Under the pieces are notes generated by a model. It was given only the letters and a program-made list of their open reading frames with translations. It ran no database searches and was not told the origin of the DNA. The position numbers were made by a program, and so were the translations under genes. A stretch of DNA of 55,628 nucleotides from IMG/VR virus record IMGVR_UViG_3300049846_001678, positions 1-55,628 of that record; one strand, written 5' to 3'. Below, piece after piece: positions 22,959-32,008 of the stretch. Origin of the DNA: a virus. The stretch's first letter is position 1. Each line of letters starts with the position of its first letter.

Positions 22959-23295
22959 CCTGACAGACAGACAAAAATTAAATATGATCAAGAGTATACT
23001 GCAACCGTCTCTGCTTGAAATGATCAAGCAGTTTGGTCCGCTGCCGGTGTTCTTTGGGTTGTTAGAGTGTGTTTCGGAATTGGCTGTTGCAGGCGGGATG
23101 AAAAAGTCATATTTGACGCGGCAGGTGGGCAAGGTTTATGTGGCCATGCGCGCACACGCGTCGCAAGTACCAATAAGGAAGGACGAGGAAGTATGCCAAA
23201 CAAACGAAGTATCGTCGGAGCCCTCTGCGCAATTACATTTGCCCTCGGAGGGTGCGCCCATCAACCCAAGTACGACGGAGACACCGGATTCATAA
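22948..23295 (+). CDS. Hypothetical protein with overlapping tail
   Basis: 115 residues, TTG start at 22948 with a GAGGGAGG site. The first ~75 residues are helical (NMIKSILQPSLLEMIKQFG...), the last 35 lie in another frame over the lipoprotein gene (103-base overlap) and are Ser/Pro/Thr-rich. The tail may be a run-on. Confidence 0.55.
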   Translation: MINNLTDRQKLNMIKSILQPSLLEMIKQFGPLPVFFGLLECVSELAVAGGMKKSYLTRQVGKVYVAMRAHASQVPIRKDEEVCQTNEVSSEPSAQLHLPSEGAPINPSTTETPDS

Positions 23296-23792
23296 TTAAG
23301 AAAGAAAAGGAACTGACGTTCGATCTGCGCCTTCTACCGATCGTCGTTTATATCGATCCGGAGTTGCCGGTCGATTGTTATGCGGCGTTAGTAGAGGCGA
23401 TTACCGAGATGAACATAATCGTCGGGCGAACCGTGTTTCTTATGCCCAGGGTTCCGGAATCTCCGGATACCTTCGATGGGTTTAACGGAGCTGGTGCAGT
23501 GTTTGTAACACAGACCCGAGGCGACCAGTCTCGTGGCCTGACGCGGCATTTTATTGATGCCACAGCGATGACAATTGTTAATGCAATTGTTTGGCTACCG
23601 GCGACCGGCGTATATCGTGCAGATCTCCAGTTTGCGCTGCACGAGCTGGGGCATGTCCTTGGGTTAGAGCATGATGAAATTCGAGAGAGCCTGATGTATA
23701 AGGAATTGTTGGGACCGGGAAAAACAGCGGTTCCACAAGACCTGACGGTAAAGGACCGTGCCCTGTTGCGTGATACATACGGTCGTAAGTAG
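23193..23792 (+). CDS. Matrixin-like zinc metalloprotease lipoprotein
   Basis: 199 residues from ATG 23193 (AGGAAGGACGAGGAAG region). Signal peptide with lipobox ALGGC (Cys 21, Ala at +2). The catalytic motif HELGHVLGLEHD (150-161) is the full metzincin HExxHxxGxxH, followed by a Met-turn at SLMY (167-170). The fold therefore resembles matrixins (matrix metalloproteases). As a lipoprotein it would act outside the inner membrane. A secreted metzincin is rare in phages. Possible roles: envelope breakdown, host surface remodelling or processing of a phage protein. Confidence 0.85.
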   Translation: MPNKRSIVGALCAITFALGGCAHQPKYDGDTGFIIKKEKELTFDLRLLPIVVYIDPELPVDCYAALVEAITEMNIIVGRTVFLMPRVPESPDTFDGFNGAGAVFVTQTRGDQSRGLTRHFIDATAMTIVNAIVWLPATGVYRADLQFALHELGHVLGLEHDEIRESLMYKELLGPGKTAVPQDLTVKDRALLRDTYGRK

Positions 23793-23809
23793 TTCGGTTC
23801 GGGGGGACA

Positions 23810-26161
23810 ATGAAAGAGTTTCTTTTATTTCCAGGTCGTGGTGTCTTAGGACGTTCCGATATTGGCCTTCCGGTACGCCTAGTATTTGGTCCGGGGGCGA
23901 CGGACAAAGATATCTTCATTCTCAAGTCCCACATACAGAACATTCATAAAAGAAAGTCGTTTGTCGAGCGTGCGCCATCGTCTACGGCGCGAAGTGTCAG
24001 CATTATTGTCGGAGAGTCGGCAATATTACAAGAACTTGGGCGTAAACTAAAGATAGACAACACGCGACGGGGTCTTGTTTGGCAAGAGACGGTGGCTGGG
24101 AGAGCGCCGGCATTCTGGGTGCACGATCAGGAAAAAGCTCGGTCAAATCGCTTCTTTGGCGAAGAATTTACATCCGATATCGCTTACGCCGTGAAGTACA
24201 AGGAGGATGCGCCGCATTATGCGAACCGGTTTTATACGGTCGAGACGGCTGAAGACGCTGCCTTTGTCGACCAACGACTGCGTTCGTCGCCTTGGTGCGC
24301 GTACGACTGCGAAACAGCTGGCGTAGTTTACTCCGATTACTTTGAAATTCATTGTTTGGCGGTTTCCACGGCACACGGGGAGACCTATGTATGGAAAAAG
24401 GATGCTTTGCAGAAACCAGAAATAACGGCAACACTGCTTTCTTGGTTTTGCGATCCTACGTGTAAGAAGGTCGGACACAATATCAAATTTGATATGCACG
24501 CGGTCCAGGGGTTCTTTGGGGTACCAGTTCGGGGATTTCACAGCGACACGCGACTTCGTCGTAAGCTGCTACATGCCGATGCGGAGTCGTCTTTGGAGAT
24601 ATGCAGCGACCTAGTCGGTATGGGCGGGTATAAACAGGAGTTTGAGGTATCTCTAGCGGAGGCAAAGCAGGCCATTAAACAGGCGCGTTCTAAGGTCGGA
24701 CAGGAGATGATGAAACTGGTTGATTTGTCCGACCATACCGCCTTACAGCAGGCTGTTAGTAACCCGAAAGCAAAGGCGGAGGTCTACGCGTACGCCCTCG
24801 TCGACGACAAAACGACAGCTTTGTACTGCGCACGAGACGCCTATACGACGGCTCTTCTTGAACGCAAGTTATCATCAGATCTGGTCGAGCAACCACATCT
24901 TATGAATGTTTGGGAGAATGTGGTGTCGAAGGCCGCGCCGGCCATCCAACAAATAGAGGCGGGCGGCGTTATGATGGATACCGCAGCCATGGAGGAGTTG
25001 CGGGTCTATCTTAACCAACAACGGGAAGGATTGCGTTCAACGCTTCGCGCGCGCGGGCTCGAGGAACCAGACTCGTCGAAGCAAGTTTCCGAATACCTGT
25101 TTGACGAATTGGAGCTGAAACCGACGAAAATTAGCGAAAAAACGAACCGCCCAAGTACGGGAGCGAGCGTTCTTAAAGCCCTTCAGGGGCAGTCTGAAGA
25201 CGCGGCAATGCTGCTAGAGTATCGACGCCTTTCTAAATTGGCCGATGCCTACGGCGAAAGCTTGCCTAAACATATCCGCAAAGATGGGCGCATTCATCCG
25301 GAATTTGTCGTTGACGGGACACGAACCGGGCGGATGTCTTGTCGGAATCCGAACCTCCAGCAAGTTCCCAAGTCCGAGAGCCAGGAAGGGAAGTTGTTAA
25401 AAAACTGCTTCGTCGCCCCGCCCGGTAAGCTTCTGATTGAACTCGACTATAGCCAGATGGAAATGCGTGTTGCGGCCATGCTTAGCGGCGACCAGGTTAT
25501 GGCGGATATGTTCGCTACGGGCGAGGATTTTCACCTTTCAACGGCCAAACTAATCGCTAAACCAATGTGGGGAATGAATCCGGAGGATATAGTTAAGTCA
25601 TCACCCCAGCGAAATGCAGCAAAGCAGTTTAATTTCGGACTCTTATACGGTATGACGGTCAACGGTCTGGCACAGCGCATCAAATGTGAACGTTCGGAAG
25701 CGCAAAAGTTACGGACGGTCATATTCGGCGAATGGCGTGCGTTGGCCGCGTGGCTGGACGAACAGAAGCAGCAGGCAGTAGAAACCGGCCGTATTTTCAC
25801 TCAGTGGAACGGGAAAGCGGCACGTATTCGGTACGTTCCTGGGATTCTTAGTTCAGACGGGCTAACCGCCTTTAAGGCGCGTAATGCGGCCATAAACACA
25901 CCAGTTCAAGGGACAGCTAGTGACTACTGTTTGGCGAGTGTGGCTCGGATCGTTGACGGTTTACGAGATAATCGGTTACCGGCACAGGTTGTGCTAACCG
26001 TACACGACAGTATCATTATCGAAGCCGAAGAAACCGCAGTTTTAGATGTTGCAAAATTTGCAAAGACTGCGATGTTAGAGTGGCCCTCTGGAATTGTACA
26101 ATTTCAGGTCGATGTTAAGGCGGGGCCGCGATGGGGTTCGATGGAAGAACTCCATGTTTGA
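23810..26161 (+). CDS. polA: DNA polymerase, family A, with 3'-5' exonuclease
   Basis: 783 residues, GGGGGGACA site. An N-terminal ~150 residues are not recognised. The exonuclease domain shows YDCET (D166, E168), GHNIKFDMHA and a YCARDAYTT segment. The polymerase domain shows motif A ELDYSQMEMR (D546), the O-helix AAKQFNFGLLYG (K605, F609) and motif C TVHDS (H732, D733). This is the replicative, proofreading type found in many lytic phages. It lies just upstream of the terminase promoter and outside the minus-strand replication operon, so expression timing may differ. Confidence 0.95.
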   Translation: MKEFLLFPGRGVLGRSDIGLPVRLVFGPGATDKDIFILKSHIQNIHKRKSFVERAPSSTARSVSIIVGESAILQELGRKLKIDNTRRGLVWQETVAGRAPAFWVHDQEKARSNRFFGEEFTSDIAYAVKYKEDAPHYANRFYTVETAEDAAFVDQRLRSSPWCAYDCETAGVVYSDYFEIHCLAVSTAHGETYVWKKDALQKPEITATLLSWFCDPTCKKVGHNIKFDMHAVQGFFGVPVRGFHSDTRLRRKLLHADAESSLEICSDLVGMGGYKQEFEVSLAEAKQAIKQARSKVGQEMMKLVDLSDHTALQQAVSNPKAKAEVYAYALVDDKTTALYCARDAYTTALLERKLSSDLVEQPHLMNVWENVVSKAAPAIQQIEAGGVMMDTAAMEELRVYLNQQREGLRSTLRARGLEEPDSSKQVSEYLFDELELKPTKISEKTNRPSTGASVLKALQGQSEDAAMLLEYRRLSKLADAYGESLPKHIRKDGRIHPEFVVDGTRTGRMSCRNPNLQQVPKSESQEGKLLKNCFVAPPGKLLIELDYSQMEMRVAAMLSGDQVMADMFATGEDFHLSTAKLIAKPMWGMNPEDIVKSSPQRNAAKQFNFGLLYGMTVNGLAQRIKCERSEAQKLRTVIFGEWRALAAWLDEQKQQAVETGRIFTQWNGKAARIRYVPGILSSDGLTAFKARNAAINTPVQGTASDYCLASVARIVDGLRDNRLPAQVVLTVHDSIIIEAEETAVLDVAKFAKTAMLEWPSGIVQFQVDVKAGPRWGSMEELHV

Positions 26162-26186
26162 CAGATGTAAGCGTTAGTCCTACACT
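26158..26186 (+). promoter_or_regulatory. Promoter of the packaging/structural block
   Basis: TTGACA (26158-26163), 17-base spacer, TACACT (26181-26186), in the 40-base gap before the terminase gene. Confidence 0.7.
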
Positions 26187-26201
26187 AATATCACGGCACA
26201 G

Positions 26202-27635
26202 ATGATCGCGGAAACACCCTTCGACGAGGAGATTCGTCTGCTATTGGAGCAGACATCTGGTACTAGTAAGGTTACCGGACTGGCGTCTTACATTCTTAGA
26301 ATTTCCCCGCAGCTGTCCGCCCCAGCACACTTAAAGCCTCTCATAACGTCCCTAGAGGCCAGCCTCGAATCGAGTAAAAGAATCTGCGTCTCTATGCCAC
26401 CACGGCACGGAAAGACTACGACGATTGCGCACGCCTTTCCCTTTTTGTTGTCCAAAGACCCTAAAAAAACCCACTGTTACGTGACATATTCGGGAGATCT
26501 TTCGAAGTCAAAATCGAGGCATATTCGACGTTTGGCGTTGGAGTCCGGTATAAAGTTAGCTAAGGGTTCAAAGTCACTAACCGAATGGCGTACCGAGGCC
26601 GGCGGTGGATTAATCGCAACCTCAATCGGCGGTTCTTTAACGGGTCAAGGGGTGACCGGATTGATGGTTGTCGACGACCCGTTTAAGGACCGGGTCGAGG
26701 CCGAATCAAAAGCGCACCGGAACAATGTGTGGGAATGGTTCACGGATGTTGCCTATACCCGTTTGGAGCCGGGTTCGTCATGCGTCGTGGTGCAAACACG
26801 ATGGCACGAAGAGGATTTAATCGGTCGTTTGATGACAGATTTCCCCGGAGAATGGGAATACATCAACCTGCCGGCCGTCAGCGACGAGGGACAGGCACTG
26901 TGGCCCGAGGCGTATCCCTTAGAAGTTCTTAACAAAACCCGCAGTGTTCTTGGTGACTATTCTTTTGAGGCCCTCTATCAGGGGCGTCCTCGTCCAAGAG
27001 GATCAAACATCTTCAAGGAACCCGCAACGTTTGTTCGTCCAGATATGCCCCAGATGGCGGAATTTATGGTCGACAAGGACTGTATTATGGCGATCGACCC
27101 GGCCGCCACTGCACGTACGAGCGCGGATAACAGCGTCGCGTTAGTTCTAGCGAAAGAGCGTAAACTCGAATTACCGAAGGCATGGGTTTTAGAGGTAATA
27201 CGCGGGCAAATGACAGTACCCGCGTTCTGCGAGGTCGTTGCTCGCCGTTGGGATGCGTGGAAGCAATACCGATGCAAAATCGCCATCGAAGCTGTCGGCG
27301 GATTTAAAGCGGTTCCCGACATATTGGCGAAGATTAGACCAGGCGAGCTGGTCCTGTCGGAGTCTGGGAAAATCGGAAACCTTTTGCCGATTTATCCAAC
27401 GAAAGACAAATACTTACGGGCACAGGCCGTTGCCGCCGCTTGGAACGAGGGGCGAATTCTTGTCCCCAACAATACGGACTGGTGTACAACATTCGTTGAC
27501 GAGGTAATGGGCTTTACAGGCCTGGGAGATCGAAAGGACGACCAGGTTGATGCACTAGCGCATGCGTGGAACACCCTTAGCTCTATTAAACGAGTACGTC
27601 GCGGGTATAGAATATCCCAAGACGCATTTGGTTAG
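26202..27635 (+). CDS. terL: Terminase large subunit
   Basis: 477 residues. Walker A is PPRHGKTT (66-73), Walker B LMVVDDP (154-160), coupling region near VVVQTRWHEEDL. The nuclease domain begins MAIDPAATA (D299) and ends with DDQVDALAHAW. It pumps DNA into the prohead using ATP and cuts concatemers. No clear ribosome-binding site stands out before ATG 26202. First gene of the late block. Confidence 0.95.
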   Translation: MIAETPFDEEIRLLLEQTSGTSKVTGLASYILRISPQLSAPAHLKPLITSLEASLESSKRICVSMPPRHGKTTTIAHAFPFLLSKDPKKTHCYVTYSGDLSKSKSRHIRRLALESGIKLAKGSKSLTEWRTEAGGGLIATSIGGSLTGQGVTGLMVVDDPFKDRVEAESKAHRNNVWEWFTDVAYTRLEPGSSCVVVQTRWHEEDLIGRLMTDFPGEWEYINLPAVSDEGQALWPEAYPLEVLNKTRSVLGDYSFEALYQGRPRPRGSNIFKEPATFVRPDMPQMAEFMVDKDCIMAIDPAATARTSADNSVALVLAKERKLELPKAWVLEVIRGQMTVPAFCEVVARRWDAWKQYRCKIAIEAVGGFKAVPDILAKIRPGELVLSESGKIGNLLPIYPTKDKYLRAQAVAAAWNEGRILVPNNTDWCTTFVDEVMGFTGLGDRKDDQVDALAHAWNTLSSIKRVRRGYRISQDAFG

Positions 27636-27643
27636 GAAAAACA

Positions 27644-27817
27644 ATGCCTAAGCATTACGAATCTGTTAATATTGGGGAAATACGACATGCGCCTACACCG
27701 TTTGTGAAACGTAAAGCGCCGGCCGATGAACCGAAACCCGTTATTAAAGAAGATCTGCCAAGCGTTCCGGTTCAACCAAAGCAAAAACCTAGTCGGAAGG
27801 TAAAAGGGAATGGCTGA
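27644..27817 (+). CDS. Small Pro/Lys-rich protein between terminase and portal
   Basis: 57 residues, MPKHYESVNIGEIRHAPTPF..., then a Pro- and Lys-rich disordered part. It fills the terminase-portal gap, has a GGAAAAACA region before the ATG and overlaps the portal start by 8 bases. Function unknown. Confidence 0.55.
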   Translation: MPKHYESVNIGEIRHAPTPFVKRKAPADEPKPVIKEDLPSVPVQPKQKPSRKVKGNG

Positions 27818-29420
27818 AGATATCAATAGGGCGTTTCCCCAGGTCATTAAATACGAGGCTATGTCTCGCACTAATGTGAGCTACGATGCGAAGTACTGGG
27901 ATCGCTTGAAGGCGTTTTATGCGGGCGGTAAGGATCTGCTAAAGTCGCGTTGCTTCGGGGAGATTTTCCCGCGCCACCTAAACGAACGATATGAGGTCTA
28001 CTCAGAACGTACAGCGCGCGCCTTTTATATCAACTATGCGGGTGAGATAATCGACCACATCGTTTCGGCGCTTTTGATGCACCCCGTGCAAATTACAAGC
28101 GACGCCAAAGCAGATGAGTTTTATAAAGACTTTGCCGCAGACGTTTCTTTCGGTGGCGGGCGGGTGCTGTCCATTCACCAGCTTGTCCGGCAACAGATCC
28201 TGACGGCCCTTATTTGTAAAAGAGCTTGGACGCTCGTAGACTTCCCGCCGGTCATTGAGGCACTTGGCGAGGATTTAACGGCGGCGGACCAGGAGAAGCT
28301 CGGTGCGTTGGATGCCTACGCTATCCCGCTAGACCCGGAAATGGTTCTCGACTGGGAAGAGACGGCAGACGGCGCATTAATATGGGCAAAGACATGCGTT
28401 GACAGGGTAGAGCGATCGTTCGATATGGTCGACAACATGGTTCGTAGCGAATATACGATTTATCGGCCCGCTGACTGGGCGCGGTATTCGATTACCTGGG
28501 ACCCGACGAAGGGCGAGCCGAAGCCGACTGATGAGGTTTCTTTGATTGACCAGGGAGTGCACTCCTTTGGCAAGGTTCCGCTGCTCCGCCTCGAGCTTCC
28601 GGACGGCTTATGGGCGATGAATAAGCTCGAATCCATGTGCCGTGAGTACCTGAATAAACGTTGCGCGCTCAGCTGGGCAGAGTTTAAAACCTTGTATCAG
28701 CAGCTTTATGAGTTTGAGGGTGAGGGTGGCGAGTGTTTAGAGGGAGAGGGTGCGGGAAACGATCCTAACCGATTCACTAACCAAACACGAGGTCCCGGTT
28801 ACGTCCAGGTTCGTGGCCCCGGAGACAGGGCCGAGTTTGTTGGCCCGAGTTCCGAACCCTTCGCGCACGCACTAAACTCGCTTAAAGATTTGCGCGACGA
28901 AATGCACCGAGTCACACATCAGATGGCATTGTCGTTTGACAATCATGCCTTGGCGCTGCGACGAAGCGGCGAGAGTAAGCATCAGGACAAGAAAGATGCA
29001 ACGGTCATCTTAGATGCGCTCGGTCAGCTGGCGCGCGATCATGTTAAAGATATTTTTCAGACAGTAGCTGCGGGTCGTGGCGATGTTGTATTTTTTAATG
29101 TCGGCGGTCTCGACGAGTATGATAGCGTAGACGTTGCTGGCTCTATCGATGAAGCAACAAAAATTCAGACACTCGTTTTACCGTCGCAGACATTCAAGTC
29201 TGAATACGCTTATAGCCTTGTTAAAACGGTCCTCGGTGAGAAAGTATCTACTGACACTCTTGAAAAAATAAAGACCGAACTAGAATCGGGCTTTGAGGAA
29301 GTAAAGGCACAGGAAGAACAGTTGATGGAAACATCAACCGCACAGTCGGAATCAGGAACCGACGAGGAGAATGAAAATGGAAACGAACGAACAGAACCAG
29401 GAACAACAGGCGACGAGTAA
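27810..29420 (+). CDS. Portal protein (DUF4055-like)
   Basis: 536 residues. Position between terminase and scaffold, size, and features such as NERYEVYSERTARAFYINYA and a long C-terminal helix-rich, acidic tail fit phage portal proteins of the DUF4055 type. Twelve copies should form the ring through which DNA enters. The extreme C-terminus is Glu/Thr/Gly-rich and probably disordered; it overlaps the next gene by about 44 bases. Confidence 0.8.
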   Translation: MAEDINRAFPQVIKYEAMSRTNVSYDAKYWDRLKAFYAGGKDLLKSRCFGEIFPRHLNERYEVYSERTARAFYINYAGEIIDHIVSALLMHPVQITSDAKADEFYKDFAADVSFGGGRVLSIHQLVRQQILTALICKRAWTLVDFPPVIEALGEDLTAADQEKLGALDAYAIPLDPEMVLDWEETADGALIWAKTCVDRVERSFDMVDNMVRSEYTIYRPADWARYSITWDPTKGEPKPTDEVSLIDQGVHSFGKVPLLRLELPDGLWAMNKLESMCREYLNKRCALSWAEFKTLYQQLYEFEGEGGECLEGEGAGNDPNRFTNQTRGPGYVQVRGPGDRAEFVGPSSEPFAHALNSLKDLRDEMHRVTHQMALSFDNHALALRRSGESKHQDKKDATVILDALGQLARDHVKDIFQTVAAGRGDVVFFNVGGLDEYDSVDVAGSIDEATKIQTLVLPSQTFKSEYAYSLVKTVLGEKVSTDTLEKIKTELESGFEEVKAQEEQLMETSTAQSESGTDEENENGNERTEPGTTGDE

Positions 29421-30093
29421 CGAACCAGAACAGTCAGATGAGATTAGCCAGACTGTAAAGGAATTCGTTACTAGGACCGCAAACGCTGCCAACAGCTCTC
29501 ACGCTTCCCGTATTCAAAAGAATATCGACAAGAAGCTACAGGAGAATAACGAGAAGCTGTTGTCTCTAATCAAAGAGATGATGCCGCCGCGATCCGAGCA
29601 GTCGGCAGATACGCACACACAGGAACCGGCGCAAGTTCCGAACGAAACCTTAAAGGTTAAGGCCGAGGTTGCTCAGCTTAAAAAGTCTTTAGAGGAAGAG
29701 CGCGCGCGTGTTGCCCAGAAAGAAGAGGAAGTGAAACGGAACGAAGAGCGTGCCCGTTTGATGGATGCCCTTCGATCGGCTAACGTCTCGGATGAGCGGT
29801 TGCGCGGCGCAATGGCCCTTCTTTATACGGAAGATAAAAGAATTGGCCGTGACGCATCAGGCAAAATTGTCTTTAAAATTCAAAAGGATGGATACGAAGA
29901 CGAGGTCCCTTTAGCTGACGGAATTGCTGCTTGGGCGGAGTCTGCGGAAGGCAAACATTACGTCACTCCGAAGGCCGTGGCTGGTAGCGGTATGACTGGA
30001 GGAAACGCTCCCCGCCGTGGAGAGCGTGTCAGTGCCCACGAGCTGAAGAGAGCGGCCGTCCAGGCTGTCATGTCGAAAGTGTTCGGCGGTTAG
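29377..30093 (+). CDS. Capsid scaffold protein
   Basis: 238 residues from ATG 29377, placed 7 bases after GAGGAG; ATG 29371 is too close to the site. Very charged and helical, with a coiled coil LKVKAEVAQLKKSLEEERAR and beyond, and a small basic C-terminus (HELKRAAVQAVMSKVFGG) that would bind the capsid protein. Its place between portal and capsid genes is the usual one for scaffolds. Confidence 0.8.
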   Translation: METNEQNQEQQATSNEPEQSDEISQTVKEFVTRTANAANSSHASRIQKNIDKKLQENNEKLLSLIKEMMPPRSEQSADTHTQEPAQVPNETLKVKAEVAQLKKSLEEERARVAQKEEEVKRNEERARLMDALRSANVSDERLRGAMALLYTEDKRIGRDASGKIVFKIQKDGYEDEVPLADGIAAWAESAEGKHYVTPKAVAGSGMTGGNAPRRGERVSAHELKRAAVQAVMSKVFGG

Positions 30094-30123
30094 TACACCT
30101 TTTCTAGTTTATCTACAAAATTG

Positions 30124-30152
30124 TTGACATCTTACATGTAGGTAACGATACT
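30124..30152 (+). promoter_or_regulatory. Major capsid promoter
   Basis: TTGACA (30124-30129), 17-base spacer, GATACT (30147-30152). The spacer contains TTACATGTAGG, a copy of the recurring ACATGTA motif, so this promoter may be controlled by the same regulator. A 90-base leader precedes the capsid gene. Confidence 0.75.
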
Positions 30153-30238
30153 ACTTATAAATACACGTCCTTCACAGGATGCAGGCGAGCACGGCCTAAC
30201 GGTGCGGAAAAAACTAAACCTTTTAGGAGAATTGCCAA

Positions 30239-31264
30239 ATGGCTCGTGATTTTTCAAACGTAACTGGCGTACTGTCGTCCGCTTTTGCTGACGATATTAC
30301 AAATCAAATTAATCGTGCTACGCCCCTCTTCCAGATTCTTTCTTTCCGCATGGGAAGTGAAAAGAATATTCAGTGGGACGTGCGTTTCGGTACTGCGACG
30401 GGATCGACCATTGCGGACGGTGCTGACGTTTCGACGTACAACACCGACGACTTGGTCCCTGCTACGTTGCAATTCGGCACCTACCATGACGCCTTCAGCG
30501 TGACGGGTAAGGCAATGGCCGCTGCGGCTGCTGCTGGAAACCCCGATCAGCTGGTGGACCTCATGGGCGAGGAAATGAGCCACAGCGTTGAACGCTTGGC
30601 CACGAAGCTGTCGCAAGACTGCTATACCGGCGCTGGCGGTACGAACGAAATTCATGGTATGTTGCACTCGTCTGGTGGTGTTAGCGCCACCGGTACCTAT
30701 GCCAGCATCAACCGCGCGACCTATACGCAATGGGCCAGCAACTCGGTTGATGCAGCCGCCGCCGCCCTTTCGTTGGCGCAACTTCGCCAAACTCGTCGGG
30801 CGATTTATCTCGCTTCCGGTTTGAAGCCAGATGTGATCATTTGTGACCCGGTGGCCTTCGATAAGTACGGTGCGTTGCTCGGTTCAGAACGTCGCTATAT
30901 GCAAGATGTGCGCCTGAGAGGCCAGACTGTGGTTCTCGACGGTGGCTATCAAGTTCTCGAGTTCGAGGGAACTCCCGTGATCGAGGACAAGCAAATGAGC
31001 GCAGACACGTTCCTGTTCTTGAACAGCCGTCACGTGTACTTGACTCAGCTCCCCAACCCGGCCAGCGTTCTCGCTCGTGCAAACGGCGAATTGATGGTAA
31101 CCGGTACGGAGGAAATGCAGTTTGGTGTGGCCTCGCCGAAACTGTCCGCGATGGTGTTGCCGCTCGCTGTGACCGGTAACGCCTTCAAAGTTGGCCTTTT
31201 TGCTCACCCGCAAATTGTGGTTCGTCGTCCGAACTCTTGCGGCAAGCTCATCAACTTCACGTAA
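30239..31264 (+). CDS. Major capsid protein
   Basis: 341 residues, strong TTTTAGGAGAATT site. Position after the scaffold and the pattern of an HK97-fold capsid protein (N-terminal helix SAFADDITNQINRATPLFQI, E-loop region, and a P-domain with LKPDVIICDPVAFDKYG) support the call. Own promoter, strong ribosome-binding site and a terminator after two further genes fit the most abundant virion protein. Confidence 0.88.
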   Translation: MARDFSNVTGVLSSAFADDITNQINRATPLFQILSFRMGSEKNIQWDVRFGTATGSTIADGADVSTYNTDDLVPATLQFGTYHDAFSVTGKAMAAAAAAGNPDQLVDLMGEEMSHSVERLATKLSQDCYTGAGGTNEIHGMLHSSGGVSATGTYASINRATYTQWASNSVDAAAAALSLAQLRQTRRAIYLASGLKPDVIICDPVAFDKYGALLGSERRYMQDVRLRGQTVVLDGGYQVLEFEGTPVIEDKQMSADTFLFLNSRHVYLTQLPNPASVLARANGELMVTGTEEMQFGVASPKLSAMVLPLAVTGNAFKVGLFAHPQIVVRRPNSCGKLINFT

Positions 31265-31273
31265 GAGGGAGTT

Positions 31274-31525
31274 ATGAAGTTAGTCAACTCAACAGACCGT
31301 CTTGTGCGGTTTGAAATCGGGCAGGGTCCAGGGCTCGACGCGGTTGAGTACAAGGTCAAGCCGGGTGAGGTTGTAGAACTCCCTGACTATCTGTGTGAGG
31401 AGCGTCCTGGCGGCAACATCCTTTCGATGATTGCCCCAGGCCTCTCCGCATATACAGCGCCAAAAAAGGCTGACGTACCAGCATCGTTAAAGCCTGAGCC
31501 AAAGAAGCCCTCTAAGGAGAGCTAA
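31274..31525 (+). CDS. Small head protein
   Basis: 83 residues directly after the capsid gene (GAGGGAG site). MKLVNSTDRLVRFEIGQGPG... is beta-rich with a Lys/Pro-rich tail. Possibly a decoration or head-completion protein. Coupled to the next gene by TAATG. Confidence 0.55.
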   Translation: MKLVNSTDRLVRFEIGQGPGLDAVEYKVKPGEVVELPDYLCEERPGGNILSMIAPGLSAYTAPKKADVPASLKPEPKKPSKES

Positions 31526-31926
31526 TGCTCACGGCGGCTCAAAAGGCCGACATCCGCTACTATCTCGGGTACGCGACGCGTTTCCATGATGGCGACCAGA
31601 ATCTGGAATCTGCCATGGACGCAATCGCCAACGACCCGGAAGGCGAGGCGCTTGTCGTCGCTACAATCACGGATATTAAAGCTATAGATACCAAACTTGA
31701 ATCCGCCTGGGATCGTCTCAAGGCCGTTCAGGTTTGTGAGATTAAGTTAGGCCACAAAGAGGAGCTTTGCGCACTCCGTAGCGAAGGTCGACGCCTTGTG
31801 AGTCGTGTAGCGGCCTCTTTTGGGGTTCCAGTTCGGCATGATGCCTTCGGGTCTGCGCCCTTCAACGTTACTGCCGATTGGTTTGGCACGGGATATCAAG
31901 GCGGCAATGAGATCAAGCAAGGTTAA
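31525..31926 (+). CDS. Head-tail connector candidate
   Basis: 133 residues, MLTAAQKADIRYYLGYATRF... mostly helical, in the place where phages encode adaptor proteins (gp6/gp15 type). The sequence pattern is compatible with this but not diagnostic. Last gene before the terminator region. Confidence 0.55.
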   Translation: MLTAAQKADIRYYLGYATRFHDGDQNLESAMDAIANDPEGEALVVATITDIKAIDTKLESAWDRLKAVQVCEIKLGHKEELCALRSEGRRLVSRVAASFGVPVRHDAFGSAPFNVTADWFGTGYQGGNEIKQG

Positions 31927-31932
31927 GAACGC

Positions 31933-32007
31933 GCCCGACGGCGCATTTTGGACTGTGATGGGTTTTCCTGTGCCCCCAGTGCGGTCGGTGCGTTCGTCGG
32001 GCCTTTT
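31933..32007 (+). terminator. Long structured terminator-like element
   Basis: GCCCGACG (31933-31940) pairs with CGTCGGGC (31995-32002); CGCA (31942-31945) pairs with TGCG (31989-31992); inside, ACTG (31952-31955) pairs with CAGT (31977-31980). TTTT follows. The apical part holds GTGCCCCCAGTG. Architecture and C-rich apex resemble the RNA element at 21571. Confidence 0.55.
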
Positions 32008-32008
32008 A

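Noticed and set aside
23810-26161. Z-DNA (2-aminoadenine) polymerase system
   Set aside because: The polymerase and a dATP/dGTP hydrolase-like gene are present, but no PurZ-like gene was found in the window.
6000-30000. Lysogeny module (integrase, excisionase, CI-type repressor, att site)
   Set aside because: No tyrosine or serine recombinase motif and no typical repressor was recognised, although operator-like palindromes exist at 9731.
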